DNA of 64,000 bases from Veillonella caviae (GCF_003992125.1 NZ_RQUY01000002.1:62001-126000); one strand, 5' to 3'; counted from the first letter of the stretch, positions 1-9,160 are shown. Made by a program: numbers and translations. Notes: generated from the sequence alone by a model not told the origin.

Positions 1-449
1 TAGAACAAGCTGGTGTAGATACACGGGTACAAACAGCTATTGAAATGCAAGAAATTGCTGAGCCATATATTCGTCGTCGCGCTATTCGTCATTTAGAGAA
101 GAAACGGATTGTTATTTTTGGCGCTGGCCTTGGTAAACCATATTTCTCAACAGACACTACAGCTGCATTGCGGGCTGCTGAAATTGAGGCAGATGCTATT
201 TTGATGGCTAAAAAATTCGCTGATGGTGTTTATGATTCTGATCCTAAAACGAATCCAAATGCTGTTAAATTTGATGAATTAACGTATAATGATATTATTA
301 CAAAGGAATTAAAAGTAATGGATTCCACATCGACTACTTTGTGTAAAGATAATAATATTCCAATTATCGTATTCAGTATGGATATTCCAGGTAATATTAC
401 AAAAGCAGCAAAGGGTGAAGAAGTGGGCACCATTGTGCGCGGAGAATAA
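1..449 (+). CDS. pyrH: UMP kinase, C-terminal part (5' truncated by window)
   Basis: UMP kinase phosphorylates UMP to UDP in de novo pyrimidine nucleotide synthesis in the cytoplasm. The reading frame is open from the first bases of the window, so the start lies upstream and about 148 C-terminal residues are visible. Recognisable are the [12 protein letters not shown] stretch, the [12 protein letters not shown] segment and the [15 protein letters not shown] nucleotide-binding loop typical of bacterial PyrH. The C-terminus GTIVRGE is also typical. It is followed after 41 bases by frr, the usual pyrH-frr pair. The family assignment is secure; only completeness is unknown. Confidence 0.97.
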   Translation, partial: EQAGVDTRVQTAIEMQEIAEPYIRRRAIRHLEKKRIVIFGAGLGKPYFSTDTTAALRAAEIEADAILMAKKFADGVYDSDPKTNPNAVKFDELTYNDIITKELKVMDSTSTTLCKDNNIPIIVFSMDIPGNITKAAKGEEVGTIVRGE

Positions 450-490
450 TTTATTGTGACATTCGGTTCACGTATTCAAGGAGACACAAA

Positions 491-1051
491 ATGGAGTTAA
501 AAGAATTATTACAAGACCAAGAACAACGCATGAATAAGTCTATCGAGTCTTTGAAACATGAATTTGCTTCTATTCGTACAGGTCGTGCTAGCGTTGCTTT
601 GCTTGATAAAGTAATGGTTGACTACTATGGTAGCCCAACACCAATTAATCAAGTGGCTAATATTTCTGTACCAGAACCACGCATGATTGTTGTAGCCCCT
701 TGGGATAAAAGCATGATTGGTGCTATTGAGAAGGCAATTTTACAGTCTGATTTGGGATTGAATCCAGGTAATGATGGTGCTCAAATTCGTTTAACTATTC
801 CTCAATTAACAGAAGAACGTCGTAAAGAAATTGTAAAAGTAGTACATAAAAAAGCTGAAGATGCAAAAGTAGCGATTCGTAATATTCGTCGTGATGCTAA
901 TGATGCATTGAAAAAAGAAGAGAAAGCTAAAACAATGACTGAAGACGTTGTAAAAGACGGTTTGGATCAAATTCAAAAATTAACAGATGCGAAAATCAAA
1001 CATATTGATGAATTAAAAGCCGTAAAAGAAAAGGACGTATTAGAAGTATAA
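491..1051 (+). CDS. frr: Ribosome recycling factor
   Basis: RRF, together with EF-G, splits post-termination ribosomes. The 186-residue length matches the family, about 185 residues. The sequence has the N-terminal helix, the conserved EFASIRTGRASVALLDKVMVDYYGSPTP-like region (residues 25-52) and the PQLTEERRKEIVKVVHKKAE helix. A Shine-Dalgarno AAGGAG lies about 6 bases before the ATG. It sits between pyrH and uppS as in many Firmicutes. The stop overlaps the start of the next small gene as TAATG, which suggests translational coupling. Confidence 0.98.
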   Translation: MELKELLQDQEQRMNKSIESLKHEFASIRTGRASVALLDKVMVDYYGSPTPINQVANISVPEPRMIVVAPWDKSMIGAIEKAILQSDLGLNPGNDGAQIRLTIPQLTEERRKEIVKVVHKKAEDAKVAIRNIRRDANDALKKEEKAKTMTEDVVKDGLDQIQKLTDAKIKHIDELKAVKEKDVLEV

Positions 1052-1302
1052 TGACTGACTCTAGTAGCCTTATTGGAATGCCATGGCAGCTTGCAAAGCC
1101 TCTTTTGCAGGCTGCCCAAATTCCTTTTAAGGTAATGATAGGTGATAATTTTAATCGCTTTTTTTATATAGCCCAGAGTGGCTATTATGTAGCACGCATC
1201 ACTAACCATGAAGAGGGGGTCTATGTTTTATTATATAGGCCTATGGTAGTAAGTGAATTTGGCCATGTACAGGAGGTCATGTATGCTGAAAACATTATTT
1301 AA
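1051..1302 (+). CDS. Small hypothetical protein between frr and uppS (83 aa)
   Basis: I do not recognise this gene securely. The ATG overlaps the frr stop (TAATG) and the 3' end overlaps the uppS start by 20 bases, so it appears translationally coupled on both sides. That argues for a real gene. The protein has no signal peptide or membrane segment. The start of the fold, SSLIGMPWQLAKPLLQAAQ, resembles the entry of PASTA-like or peptidase-inhibitor I78-like small domains (LIG-P-W-A-LL), followed by a tyrosine/valine-rich beta-strand half ending LLYRPM. That resemblance is weak and by eye only. Cytoplasmic location is inferred. No function is assigned. Confidence 0.7.
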   Translation: MTDSSSLIGMPWQLAKPLLQAAQIPFKVMIGDNFNRFFYIAQSGYYVARITNHEEGVYVLLYRPMVVSEFGHVQEVMYAENII

Positions 1303-2047
1303 AAGAAAACCCTCTAGTGAAACAATTTCATTAGAAGCCCAAAATATTCCTCGTCATGTTGCTATTATTATGGATGGCAATGGGCGTTGGGCAAAACAAA
1401 GAGGGTTACCACGATTTATGGGGCATCGTGCTGGTGCAGATGTGTTAAAACAAATCGTTCTTGGTGCTGATGAAATTGGTATTAAGGCGTTAACGGTATA
1501 CGGATTCTCTACAGAAAATTGGAAACGTCCAGAACAAGAAGTATCATTGTTGATGGAGCTTATTAAAGAATATCTTCAAAAAAATATATCCCATATGCAT
1601 GAGCATAATGTACGGATACGATTTATTGGCTATATTCAAGGCCTTTCACAGGAATTGCAAGACATTATTGCAGATGCAGAATCATTAACTAAGAATAATA
1701 CAGGTCTCACTTTACAGTTGGCTATCAACTATGGGGGGCGTGATGAAATAGTACGGACTATGCGCATTATGGCACAGTCTGTTGTAGATGGTACATTAAC
1801 AATCGATGATATCACTGAAGACTATGTAACTAGCCATTTATTTACAAAAGAATTTGGTGATGTAGATTTATTGATTAGACCAAGTCGCGATTATCGTATT
1901 AGTAATTTTCTCTTATGGCAGTTAGCGTATGCAGAATTTTGGTTTACAGATTTACATTGGCCTGATTTTACTAAAGAAACATTGTTGGAAGCTGTAGCAG
2001 CGTATCAACATCGTGAACGCCGATTTGGAGGCTTGCAAGAGGAGTAA
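1283..2047 (+). CDS. uppS: Isoprenyl transferase (undecaprenyl diphosphate synthase)
   Basis: This cis-prenyltransferase elongates farnesyl diphosphate with isopentenyl diphosphate to the C55 lipid carrier for cell-wall synthesis. It contains the family motif IMDGNGRWAKQRG with the catalytic Asp at about residue 31, plus GFSTENWKRP and the C-terminal RPSRDYRISNFLLWQLAYAE-type motif. The consensus RPSGE... is altered here to RPSRD. I chose the ATG at 1283 over a longer upstream frame (1253) because a full AGGAGG lies 6 bases before it (1271-1276) and it gives the usual length (254 aa). It is followed by cdsA after two bases. Confidence 0.95.
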   Translation: MLKTLFKRKPSSETISLEAQNIPRHVAIIMDGNGRWAKQRGLPRFMGHRAGADVLKQIVLGADEIGIKALTVYGFSTENWKRPEQEVSLLMELIKEYLQKNISHMHEHNVRIRFIGYIQGLSQELQDIIADAESLTKNNTGLTLQLAINYGGRDEIVRTMRIMAQSVVDGTLTIDDITEDYVTSHLFTKEFGDVDLLIRPSRDYRISNFLLWQLAYAEFWFTDLHWPDFTKETLLEAVAAYQHRERRFGGLQEE

Positions 2048-2049
2048 TT

Positions 2050-2871
2050 ATGCTTAAAACTCGTGTGATTACTGCCATCATAGGATTTATAATCGCCTTA
2101 GGGGCTATTACATATGGTGGATTTATTTATGATGTGTTAATTACTGCATTAGCATTATTAGGGTGGCGTGAGTTTGTGCTACTCAGCAAAGCAAAATGCA
2201 TTCGAGTACCGGTATTATGGGGCTATTTGGCTATATTAGGCATATTGATTCCATTGTGGTTTGATGTGTATATAATTAGTATAGCTATATTTGGATTTTT
2301 CCTTTTAGCTAATTATATGATATGTACCTTTGGAGAACATAAATATACTATGTCTAGTGTAGGACACAGTCTTTTTGGCTTCTTATATGTAGGTTTAGGT
2401 TTTCTATCATTACTTCTTATTAGACATAATGGTACTTATGAAAACTTGCATATGCCTGTTGATGGTGATGCTTGGGGCGTTGTTATTTTATGGTTGCTAT
2501 TATTCTCTACTTGGGCTAGCGATACTTTTGCGTATTTTGCAGGCAGTGCCTTTGGTAAACGCAAAATTGTACCTACCATTAGTCCAAATAAGACTTTAGA
2601 AGGTTTTATTGGTGGATTCATAGGTTGTATCATCACTGGTTGTGTATATGCATTAATAACATCTATTCCCGTATTATTAGGGTTATATGTAGGTATTATC
2701 TGTGGTGTATTGGCACCATTGGGTGATTTATTTGAATCAAAATTAAAACGTTTATGTAATGTTAAAGATTCTGGTATTTTGTTACCTGGTCATGGTGGTG
2801 TGTTAGATCGCTTTGATAGTTTACTTTTTACTGCACCTATTACATTATTATTGATGTTTTTATTCGCATAA
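2050..2871 (+). CDS. cdsA: Phosphatidate cytidylyltransferase
   Basis: CdsA makes CDP-diacylglycerol from phosphatidic acid and CTP at the cytoplasmic membrane. The 273-residue protein has several hydrophobic membrane segments across its length. It ends with the family signature region (residues about 180-265): SPNKTLEGFIGG, then APLGDLFESKLKR and KDSGILLPGHGGVLDRFDS. The start follows the uppS stop with a shared GAGGAGTAATT context, so it is translationally coupled. The position between uppS and dxr is the usual Firmicutes order. Confidence 0.96.
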   Translation: MLKTRVITAIIGFIIALGAITYGGFIYDVLITALALLGWREFVLLSKAKCIRVPVLWGYLAILGILIPLWFDVYIISIAIFGFFLLANYMICTFGEHKYTMSSVGHSLFGFLYVGLGFLSLLLIRHNGTYENLHMPVDGDAWGVVILWLLLFSTWASDTFAYFAGSAFGKRKIVPTISPNKTLEGFIGGFIGCIITGCVYALITSIPVLLGLYVGIICGVLAPLGDLFESKLKRLCNVKDSGILLPGHGGVLDRFDSLLFTAPITLLLMFLFA

Positions 2872-2899
2872 TCTTTGAAGAGATAGATAGAAGGAATAT

Positions 2900-4042
2900 A
2901 TGAAATATTTGAGTATATTAGGCAGCACCGGTTCTATTGGCACTCAAACTTTAGATGTAGTAAGACAACATCCAGAGTCCTTTGGTGTCGTAGCATTGGT
3001 GGCACATCATAATATTGATATATTAGAGGCTCAAATCAATGAATTTAACCCTCTTATAGCAGGTATTGTAGATGAACAAGCATATAAGGTTTTAGCTGCT
3101 AGATATACAGGGCCTACAAAACTTATTTGTGGTGAAGAAGCTTTAATCGCAGCTGCTACCATTCAAGAAGCGACTATGGTAATTACTGCTATTGTAGGTG
3201 CTGTTGGTATTCGACCTACTGTGGAAGCTATTAAGCACAAGAAAACGATTGGTCTTGCTAATAAGGAAACATTAGTTGCTGGTGGCCCATTAATTACATC
3301 ATTAGCGAAAGAGTATGGTATATCCATATTGCCTATTGATAGCGAGCATAGCGCTATATTTCAATGTTTGGAAGGTCAAGATAAGTCAAATGTTCATTCT
3401 CTCATATTAACTGCGTCCGGTGGCCCTCTTAGAAACTGGCCTAGTGAAAAAATTGCTACTGCTACTGCAGCCGATTGCTTACAACATCCTACATGGAATA
3501 TGGGAAATAAGATTACTATCGATTCGGCATCTTTATTTAATAAGGGATTAGAAGTTATCGAAGCACATTGGTTATTTGGTGTAGATTATGATCATATAGA
3601 TGTAGTTGTGCATCCTCAAAGTATTATCCATTCTATGATTCGATTACAGGATGGTGCTATATTAGCACAAATGGGTAATCCTGATATGCGCGAACCTATA
3701 CAGTATGCATTAACCTATCCGCGTAGATTGCCATTAGAAATGAATCACTTAGACTTTAAGGAACTTTTAACCCTTGAGTTTATACCGCCTAGATTTGATG
3801 ATTTTCCCGCTTTACGATTGGCTTATCAAGTGGGCAAAGAAGGTCATTTTATGCCTGCTGTATTTAATGCAGCCAATGAGACGGCCGTTTATGCCTTTTT
3901 AGAAGACGCTATAAAATTTGGTGATATTTATAAAATTGTTACTGCTGTGTTAGATCAATTTAATAACACAGGTGATTTTACATTAGACAATTTATTGGCT
4001 AACGACCAATGGGCTCGTGCTACGGCTAAGGAATTGATATAA
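2900..4042 (+). CDS. dxr: 1-deoxy-D-xylulose 5-phosphate reductoisomerase
   Basis: This is the second enzyme of the MEP isoprenoid pathway, converting DXP to MEP with NADPH. The N-terminus LSILGSTGSIGTQTLDV is the NADPH-binding Rossmann motif (GSTGSIG at residues 8-14). The central SEHSAIFQCL and ASGGPLRNW segments and WNMGNKITIDSASLFNKGLE form the metal and substrate site. The 380-residue length is normal. Together with ispG downstream and ispA at the other end of the window, it shows the cell uses the MEP route. Confidence 0.97.
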   Translation: MKYLSILGSTGSIGTQTLDVVRQHPESFGVVALVAHHNIDILEAQINEFNPLIAGIVDEQAYKVLAARYTGPTKLICGEEALIAAATIQEATMVITAIVGAVGIRPTVEAIKHKKTIGLANKETLVAGGPLITSLAKEYGISILPIDSEHSAIFQCLEGQDKSNVHSLILTASGGPLRNWPSEKIATATAADCLQHPTWNMGNKITIDSASLFNKGLEVIEAHWLFGVDYDHIDVVVHPQSIIHSMIRLQDGAILAQMGNPDMREPIQYALTYPRRLPLEMNHLDFKELLTLEFIPPRFDDFPALRLAYQVGKEGHFMPAVFNAANETAVYAFLEDAIKFGDIYKIVTAVLDQFNNTGDFTLDNLLANDQWARATAKELI

Positions 4043-4063
4043 AAGTAATAAATAGGAGATACT

Positions 4064-5080
4064 ATGATTACGGCTTTAGCCACAATATTTGTATTTGGCT
4101 TAATCGTGTTTATTCATGAATTAGGTCATTTTATTACAGCAAAACTCTCTGGTATGCAGGTGGATGAGTTTGCAATCGGTTTTGGACCTGTATTGGTGAA
4201 AGCGCAATATGGCGAAACATTATATTCAATTCGTTGTATTCCTTTAGGTGGGTTTAATCGCATTGCAGGGATGACACCAGATGAAGATTTGAATGAACGT
4301 TCTTTTTATAATAAAAAAGCATATCAAAAATTTATCGTTATTTCTGCAGGAGCTATATTTAATTTTATATTGGCTATAGTCATCTTTTTTAGTATTAATG
4401 TGACAGTTGGCACGTTAACTATGTCTGATAAACCTATTATAGGTGGCCTCGTTAGAGGCGAGCCAGCAGCAGTAGCTAATCTACAAGAAGGGGATACAAT
4501 TGTTTCAATAGATAATCATCCCATTACTAAATGGAACGAGATTAGCACTCATTTACAAGGTACAGCAGGACATGCTGTAGCTATGGTTATTAGCCGTGAT
4601 GGTAACGAATTTGAAGCTACCATTGTGCCTAAACAAGAACAAGATGCAGTGCGTATTGGTATTTACCCATCTTATGATAAAACACCTTTATCTATAAGCG
4701 AATCAATTACAAAAGCTATAGATCGAACAGTGTTAGTGATTCATTCTATGATAGAAGGTTTGTGGAACATGATTACAGGTACTGAAAAAGGTGAACTATC
4801 AGGGCCTGTAGGGATTTCGCAAATGGCAGGATCCATAGCGCAGCAAGGTTTTATACCACTTTTAGCATTTGCTGCTTTATTGAGTATTAATCTAGGTATT
4901 ATTAATTTATTACCTTTGCCTGTTCTAGATGGTGGTCATTTAGTGATAATTTTAGTAGAAGCTCTTACAAGACGTAAATTGCCTGCTAAAGCACTTATGT
5001 ACATTCAAATGGCAGGTGTAGTTTTAATGATTACTTTATTCGTTTATGTAACGACAAAAGATATAATTCGATTACTCTAA
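4064..5080 (+). CDS. rseP: RIP-type site-2 metalloprotease RseP
   Basis: This is an intramembrane zinc protease. The catalytic HELGH is at residues 18-22 inside the first membrane helix. A PDZ domain lies at roughly residues 125-185 (GGLVRGEPAAVANLQEGD). The third zinc-ligand motif NLLPLPVLDGGHL is near residue 280, within the C-terminal membrane segments. The 338-residue length suits the one-PDZ Firmicutes form (RasP/YluC). In the family it cleaves anti-sigma factors and remnant signal peptides. Its substrate here cannot be told. The position between dxr and ispG/proS is conserved in Firmicutes. Confidence 0.96.
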   Translation: MITALATIFVFGLIVFIHELGHFITAKLSGMQVDEFAIGFGPVLVKAQYGETLYSIRCIPLGGFNRIAGMTPDEDLNERSFYNKKAYQKFIVISAGAIFNFILAIVIFFSINVTVGTLTMSDKPIIGGLVRGEPAAVANLQEGDTIVSIDNHPITKWNEISTHLQGTAGHAVAMVISRDGNEFEATIVPKQEQDAVRIGIYPSYDKTPLSISESITKAIDRTVLVIHSMIEGLWNMITGTEKGELSGPVGISQMAGSIAQQGFIPLLAFAALLSINLGIINLLPLPVLDGGHLVIILVEALTRRKLPAKALMYIQMAGVVLMITLFVYVTTKDIIRLL

Positions 5081-5092
5081 TTAGTAATCGAA
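5067..5092 (+). other. Intercistronic hairpin at the rseP stop / ispG Shine-Dalgarno
   Basis: TTCGATTACT (5067-5076) and AGTAATCGAA (5083-5092) form a perfect 10-bp stem with a 6-base loop. The stem contains the rseP stop codon region, and its 3' arm ends on the first two A of the ispG AAAGGAG Shine-Dalgarno. No U-tract follows, so it is not a standard terminator. A role in transcript processing, 3'-end protection or tuning of ispG translation is inference. Confidence 0.6.
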
Positions 5093-5103
5093 AGGAGTAA
5101 GAA

Positions 5104-6180
5104 ATGATTACTAGAAAACCAACTAATGGTATCTATGTAGGAAATGTTAAAATCGGTGATTTTGCACCAGTAAGTATTCAGTCTATGATTACCACTGATC
5201 CGGTGCATACAGAAACAGCCATTGCAGAAATCAATCGATTGGCAGAATCTGGTTGCGAATTAGTACGCGTAGCAGTGCCCACAATGGCATCTGCAAAGGC
5301 ACTGAAAGCTGTACGAGCAGGTATTCAAATCCCTTTGATTGCAGATATTCATTTCGACTATAAATTGGCATTAGAAGCTATTGATAATAATGTTGATGGT
5401 CTTCGTATAAATCCAGGTAATATTGGTGGCGAAGATAAGGTGTTAGCCGTTATAGAAAAGGCTAAGCCAAAGCAAATTCCCATTCGTATTGGTGTTAATG
5501 CTGGTTCTTTACCTAAGCATATTTTAGAGGCCCACGGGGGACATCCTACAGCTGATGGTATGGTTGAAACAGCATTAGAACATGTTCGTATTTTAGAAAA
5601 ATTAGACTATCAGCATATGAAATTATCCATTAAAGCTACAGAAGTACCTTTAATGGTAGAAGCTTATCGTAAATTATCTGATAAAATACCGTATCCACTA
5701 CATCTCGGTGTTACTGAAGCGGGTACAATTAAACAAGGCACTATTAAGTCTGCTATGGGTATTGGAGCATTACTGTTGGATGGTATTGGTGATACCTTGC
5801 GGGTGTCTTTAACAGGTGATCCTATTCACGAAATAGAAGTAGGTAAAAGCATACTCAGTAGCTTAGGTCTACGTAATTTTGGTGCCACTATGATATCATG
5901 TCCTACATGTGGCCGTTGTCAAGTAAACTTGTTTGATATGGCTAGTATTGTAGAAGATCGTTTAGCATCTGTTACAGCCCCTATTAAGGTAGCTGTTATG
6001 GGGTGTGTTGTAAATGGCCCTGGAGAAGCACGAGAAGCAGATTTTGGTATTGCTGGTGGTAATGGACAAGGTATCATATTCCGTAAAGGTGAAATTATCA
6101 AGACCGTTCCTGAAGCAGAACTCGTAGATACATTATTTAGAGAAATTGATGAATATTTAGAAACACTTAGTAAGGAGTAA
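5104..6180 (+). CDS. ispG: (E)-4-hydroxy-3-methylbut-2-enyl-diphosphate synthase
   Basis: IspG (GcpE) carries out the sixth step of the MEP pathway, reducing MEcPP to HMBPP with a [4Fe-4S] cluster. The 358-residue bacterial form has the TIM-barrel N-terminal part and the cluster ligands: Cys in SCPTCGRCQ (C266, C269), C301 and E308 in MGCVVNGPGE. These line up with the known E. coli ligands (C270, C273, C305, E312). A good AAAGGAG precedes the ATG. It is followed by proS after three bases. Confidence 0.97.
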   Translation: MITRKPTNGIYVGNVKIGDFAPVSIQSMITTDPVHTETAIAEINRLAESGCELVRVAVPTMASAKALKAVRAGIQIPLIADIHFDYKLALEAIDNNVDGLRINPGNIGGEDKVLAVIEKAKPKQIPIRIGVNAGSLPKHILEAHGGHPTADGMVETALEHVRILEKLDYQHMKLSIKATEVPLMVEAYRKLSDKIPYPLHLGVTEAGTIKQGTIKSAMGIGALLLDGIGDTLRVSLTGDPIHEIEVGKSILSSLGLRNFGATMISCPTCGRCQVNLFDMASIVEDRLASVTAPIKVAVMGCVVNGPGEAREADFGIAGGNGQGIIFRKGEIIKTVPEAELVDTLFREIDEYLETLSKE

Positions 6181-6183
6181 ACT

Positions 6184-7902
6184 ATGTTAGCCAGTAAATT
6201 ATATGCCCCAACATTGCGTGAAGTACCTTCTGACGCAGATGTGGTGAGTCAACAATTGATGTTGCGTGCAGGTTTTATGCGTAAAGTTGCCAACGGACTA
6301 TATAGTTTCTTACCTTTAGGATGGCGAAGCATAAAAAAAATTGAAACTATCATTCGTGAAGAAATGGATGCATCTATGGCACAAGAAATTATGATGCCTA
6401 TTTTGCAACCTGCAGAAATTTGGAAAGAGTCTGGCCGATGGAATGCATATGGTGCAGAAATGATGCGTATTAATGATCGTCATGATGTGGAGTACTGTTT
6501 AGGACCTACACATGAAGAAATGATTACTACATTAGTTAAAAATGAAATTAACTCATATCGTCAATTGCCAGTTAATCTTTATCAAATTCAAAGCAAGTTC
6601 CGTGATGAACGTCGTCCGCGCTATGGTTTGATGCGTAGTCGCGAATTTATTATGAAAGATGGTTATTCTTTTGACGTTGATGAAGCAGGTGCTGATGCAT
6701 CTTATCAATCTATGTATGATGCTTATAGTCGTATTTTTAGTCGTTGTGGATTAACATTCAGACCAGTAGAAGCGGATAGTGGTGCTATCGGTGGTAGCAA
6801 TACACATGAGTTTATGGCAATTGCAGAAGCTGGCGAAGCGGATATCGTTCACTGTACTTCTTGTGAATATGCAGCCAATATTGAGATTGGTAAACCAGGT
6901 GTAATGAAACAAGATGAAGAAGCATTAGCTCCTTTAGAAGTAGTAGAGACTCCTCACGCGTCTACTATTGAAGCTGTAGCCGATATGCTCAAGCTTCCAT
7001 TAAATAAAACAATTAAAGCTGTTGTATTTTCTATTGAAGGTAAAGTTATCCTCGCTATGGTTCGTGGTGATCATGAAGTCAATGAAGTAGCGGTACAACA
7101 TGCTGTAAATGGTGCTGTAGAACCAGAAATGGCTACACCAGAACAATTAGAAGCCGTAGGTCTTACAGCTGGTTTTATTAGTCCTGTAGGATTAAAACAA
7201 ACAGAGGAATTTTCTATTGTAGTGGATGAATCTGTTATGGAAGCCTATAATGTATGTGGCGGTGCTAATAAGACAGATGCACATTATATTAATATCAATC
7301 CAAAACGCGATTTCAATATTGATGATATTGTAGTAGCACCTATTCGTTTAATTACAGATGAAGATGTATGTCCTCTTTGTGCAGCACCATTGGAACGCAG
7401 CAAAGGCATTGAGGTGGGGCAAGTATTTAAACTTGGTACAAAATATTCCGAAAGTTTACAGGCTACATTTTTAGACCAAAATGGGCGTCCTAATCCAATG
7501 GTTATGGGATGCTATGGTATCGGTGTAAGTCGTACATTAGCAGCAGCTATTGAACAATATCATGATGAAAATGGCATCATTTGGCCTCGTGCTATTGCAC
7601 CATTTGAAGTTGTTATCGTACCTATCAATGCTAAGGATGAAGCTTTGATGCAAGCAAGTACATCTATTTATAATACCTTATTGAGTGATAATGTGGATGT
7701 TCTTCTTGATGATCGTAAAGATCGAGCTGGTGTAAAATTCAAAGATGCGGATCTTATTGGTTACCCATTGCGTATCACAGTTAGCAAAAATACATTGGAA
7801 AGCGATGACGTAGAGATTCGTGTTCGCAAAACAGGGGAAACTATTAATTGTCCTATTTCAGAAGTTCTCATTACAGTGCAAGACTTATTAGCACAATTAT
7901 AG
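6184..7902 (+). CDS. proS: Prolyl-tRNA synthetase (bacterial type, with editing domain)
   Basis: This is a class II aminoacyl-tRNA synthetase charging tRNA-Pro. The 572-residue length and layout fit the bacterial type. They comprise the N-terminal catalytic core (GLYSFLPLGWRSIKKIE, motif 2 KFRDERRPRYGLMRSREFIMKD), a YbaK-like insertion at about residues 240-380 that hydrolyses Ala-tRNA-Pro, motif 3 (MGCYGIGVSRTLAA) and the C-terminal anticodon-binding domain. It is the last gene of the cluster from frr and is followed by a terminator. Confidence 0.98.
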   Translation: MLASKLYAPTLREVPSDADVVSQQLMLRAGFMRKVANGLYSFLPLGWRSIKKIETIIREEMDASMAQEIMMPILQPAEIWKESGRWNAYGAEMMRINDRHDVEYCLGPTHEEMITTLVKNEINSYRQLPVNLYQIQSKFRDERRPRYGLMRSREFIMKDGYSFDVDEAGADASYQSMYDAYSRIFSRCGLTFRPVEADSGAIGGSNTHEFMAIAEAGEADIVHCTSCEYAANIEIGKPGVMKQDEEALAPLEVVETPHASTIEAVADMLKLPLNKTIKAVVFSIEGKVILAMVRGDHEVNEVAVQHAVNGAVEPEMATPEQLEAVGLTAGFISPVGLKQTEEFSIVVDESVMEAYNVCGGANKTDAHYININPKRDFNIDDIVVAPIRLITDEDVCPLCAAPLERSKGIEVGQVFKLGTKYSESLQATFLDQNGRPNPMVMGCYGIGVSRTLAAAIEQYHDENGIIWPRAIAPFEVVIVPINAKDEALMQASTSIYNTLLSDNVDVLLDDRKDRAGVKFKDADLIGYPLRITVSKNTLESDDVEIRVRKTGETINCPISEVLITVQDLLAQL

Positions 7903-8018
7903 TTCTTAATAAGAACGATTACAGATGTGTTGATTTCTGATAATTTAGTATTTAATTTGTGTAGCATATCTAAATAGTTGTATATTATAAAAAATATAGC
8001 TCTACAAGTGTTTGACAT

Positions 8019-8056
8019 TGCGATTCTAGTGAATTGTTCATTAGAATCGCATTTTT
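8019..8056 (+). terminator. Intrinsic terminator after proS
   Basis: TGCGATTCTA (8019-8028) pairs perfectly with TAGAATCGCA (8042-8051) around a 13-base loop, and five T follow. It lies 117 bases after the proS stop. The surrounding 346-base gap (7903-8248) otherwise shows only AT-rich sequence, a short 6-bp hairpin just after the proS stop and a possible promoter close to the next gene. Confidence 0.8.
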
Positions 8057-8186
8057 ATATAATTTGATGAATCTAAATTGTTGTACTTATCTAATCCGCT
8101 TATGAGAGACTGTATGATGATTTATAATAGTTATTCAGAAGTATATGTGATATTATTACGTTACCTATACAGCCATATTCAAATAC

Positions 8187-8215
8187 TTGAATTTCCTTCT
8201 TCAATCAGTCATAAT
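8187..8215 (+). promoter_or_regulatory. Possible promoter of the PHP gene
   Basis: TTGAAT (8187-8192), a 17-base spacer and CATAAT (8210-8215) lie 33 bases before the ATG. The elements are imperfect and the region is AT-rich, so this is a tentative call from consensus only. Confidence 0.35.
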
Positions 8216-8248
8216 AAAGAGATAAGGTATTTGTAATAAGGGGGGACT

Positions 8249-9070
8249 ATGCTAGTTGATTTTCATATGCATTCTACATTTTCAGATGGTGTAGAAACAC
8301 CTCAATCATTATTACAACATGCTATGGAACATAATATTTCTATAATGGCTCTCACCGATCATGATGAAATTGATGGTATTGATGAGTTACTTTCACAGCC
8401 ATCAATTGTTAAAATTATTACTGGTTGTGAATTTAGTGGTCATTATAAAGGCAAAGATATTCATATTTTAGGTTATAATTTTGACCGTCGCCATAGGGGG
8501 ATATGTGAGTTTATAGATTTTTTCAAGAACAAACGGAAATCTCGCATCATTGAAATTATTAATCGATGCAATGAACATGGGTATCATATTTCCTTTGAAG
8601 AATTGCAAAAACTATACCCTCATACTAAGGCCTATGGTCGACCTCATGTGGCGCAACTGCTAATTAATCATGGATATGCTACAGATGTGCAAACGGTATT
8701 TAGCACGATTTTGAGCTCTAAAAGTCCTTGCTATGTACCAAAAGTGAAGCTATCAGTACCTGAGATTATTGATATTATTCACAATGCAAATGGGTTAGCT
8801 ATTATGGCACATCCGAAGTTAATTAATAATGATACTTATGTAGAAGAATTATTAGAATTCGATTTTGATGGCGTTGAAGTCTATCATTCTAAGCATACAA
8901 AGGACGATATAGATAAATATCTTACTCTAGCGAATCAACGAAGTTTAGTTGTTACCGGTGGTTCCGATTACCATGGTATTCCCAATCGCTATCCACATTT
9001 TTTAGGTGAATTTACGGTGCGTAGTGAGCAGTTAACTGATTTTTTAGGTCGTATTAGTGAAAATATTTAA
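8249..9070 (+). CDS. PHP-domain metal-dependent phosphoesterase
   Basis: The metal-binding PHP motifs are clear. They are DFHMHSTFSDG at residues 4-14, ALTDHDEIDG near 34, the central GRPHVAQLL, AHPKL near 187 and GSDYHG near 243. The 273-residue protein is the TrpH/YciV type. Characterised members include a 3',5'-nucleotide bisphosphate phosphatase and the 5'-3' exonuclease RNase AM, so it probably acts on small nucleotides or RNA 5' ends in the cytoplasm. The exact substrate cannot be read from the sequence. A purine-rich AAGGGGGG precedes the ATG. Confidence 0.88.
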   Translation: MLVDFHMHSTFSDGVETPQSLLQHAMEHNISIMALTDHDEIDGIDELLSQPSIVKIITGCEFSGHYKGKDIHILGYNFDRRHRGICEFIDFFKNKRKSRIIEIINRCNEHGYHISFEELQKLYPHTKAYGRPHVAQLLINHGYATDVQTVFSTILSSKSPCYVPKVKLSVPEIIDIIHNANGLAIMAHPKLINNDTYVEELLEFDFDGVEVYHSKHTKDDIDKYLTLANQRSLVVTGGSDYHGIPNRYPHFLGEFTVRSEQLTDFLGRISENI

Positions 9071-9102
9071 TTTATTATATGAACGTATTATGCCTTATTC
9101 GT

Positions 9103-9132
9103 TTGTTATAAAGTTCGCTTTGGTTATATAAT
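9103..9132 (+). promoter_or_regulatory. Putative sigma-70-type promoter before the P-loop/Asp23 gene
   Basis: TTGTTA (9103-9108), an 18-base spacer and a perfect TATAAT (9127-9132) end 28 bases before the chosen ATG. It could drive the P-loop/Asp23 gene together with miaB-mutS-mutL. The -10 is convincing; the -35 is weak. Confidence 0.45.
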
Positions 9133-9160
9133 CGTATTAATATCTGCTGTGAGGTTTACT

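Noticed and set aside
7902-7916. GTTCTT-AAT-AAGAAC hairpin just after the proS stop as a terminator
   Set aside because: Only 6 bp, no T-tract; the convincing terminator is at 8019-8056.
8012-8017. TTGACA as a promoter -35 in the proS downstream gap
   Set aside because: No -10 hexamer at 16-19 bases; the following sequence is the proS terminator stem.
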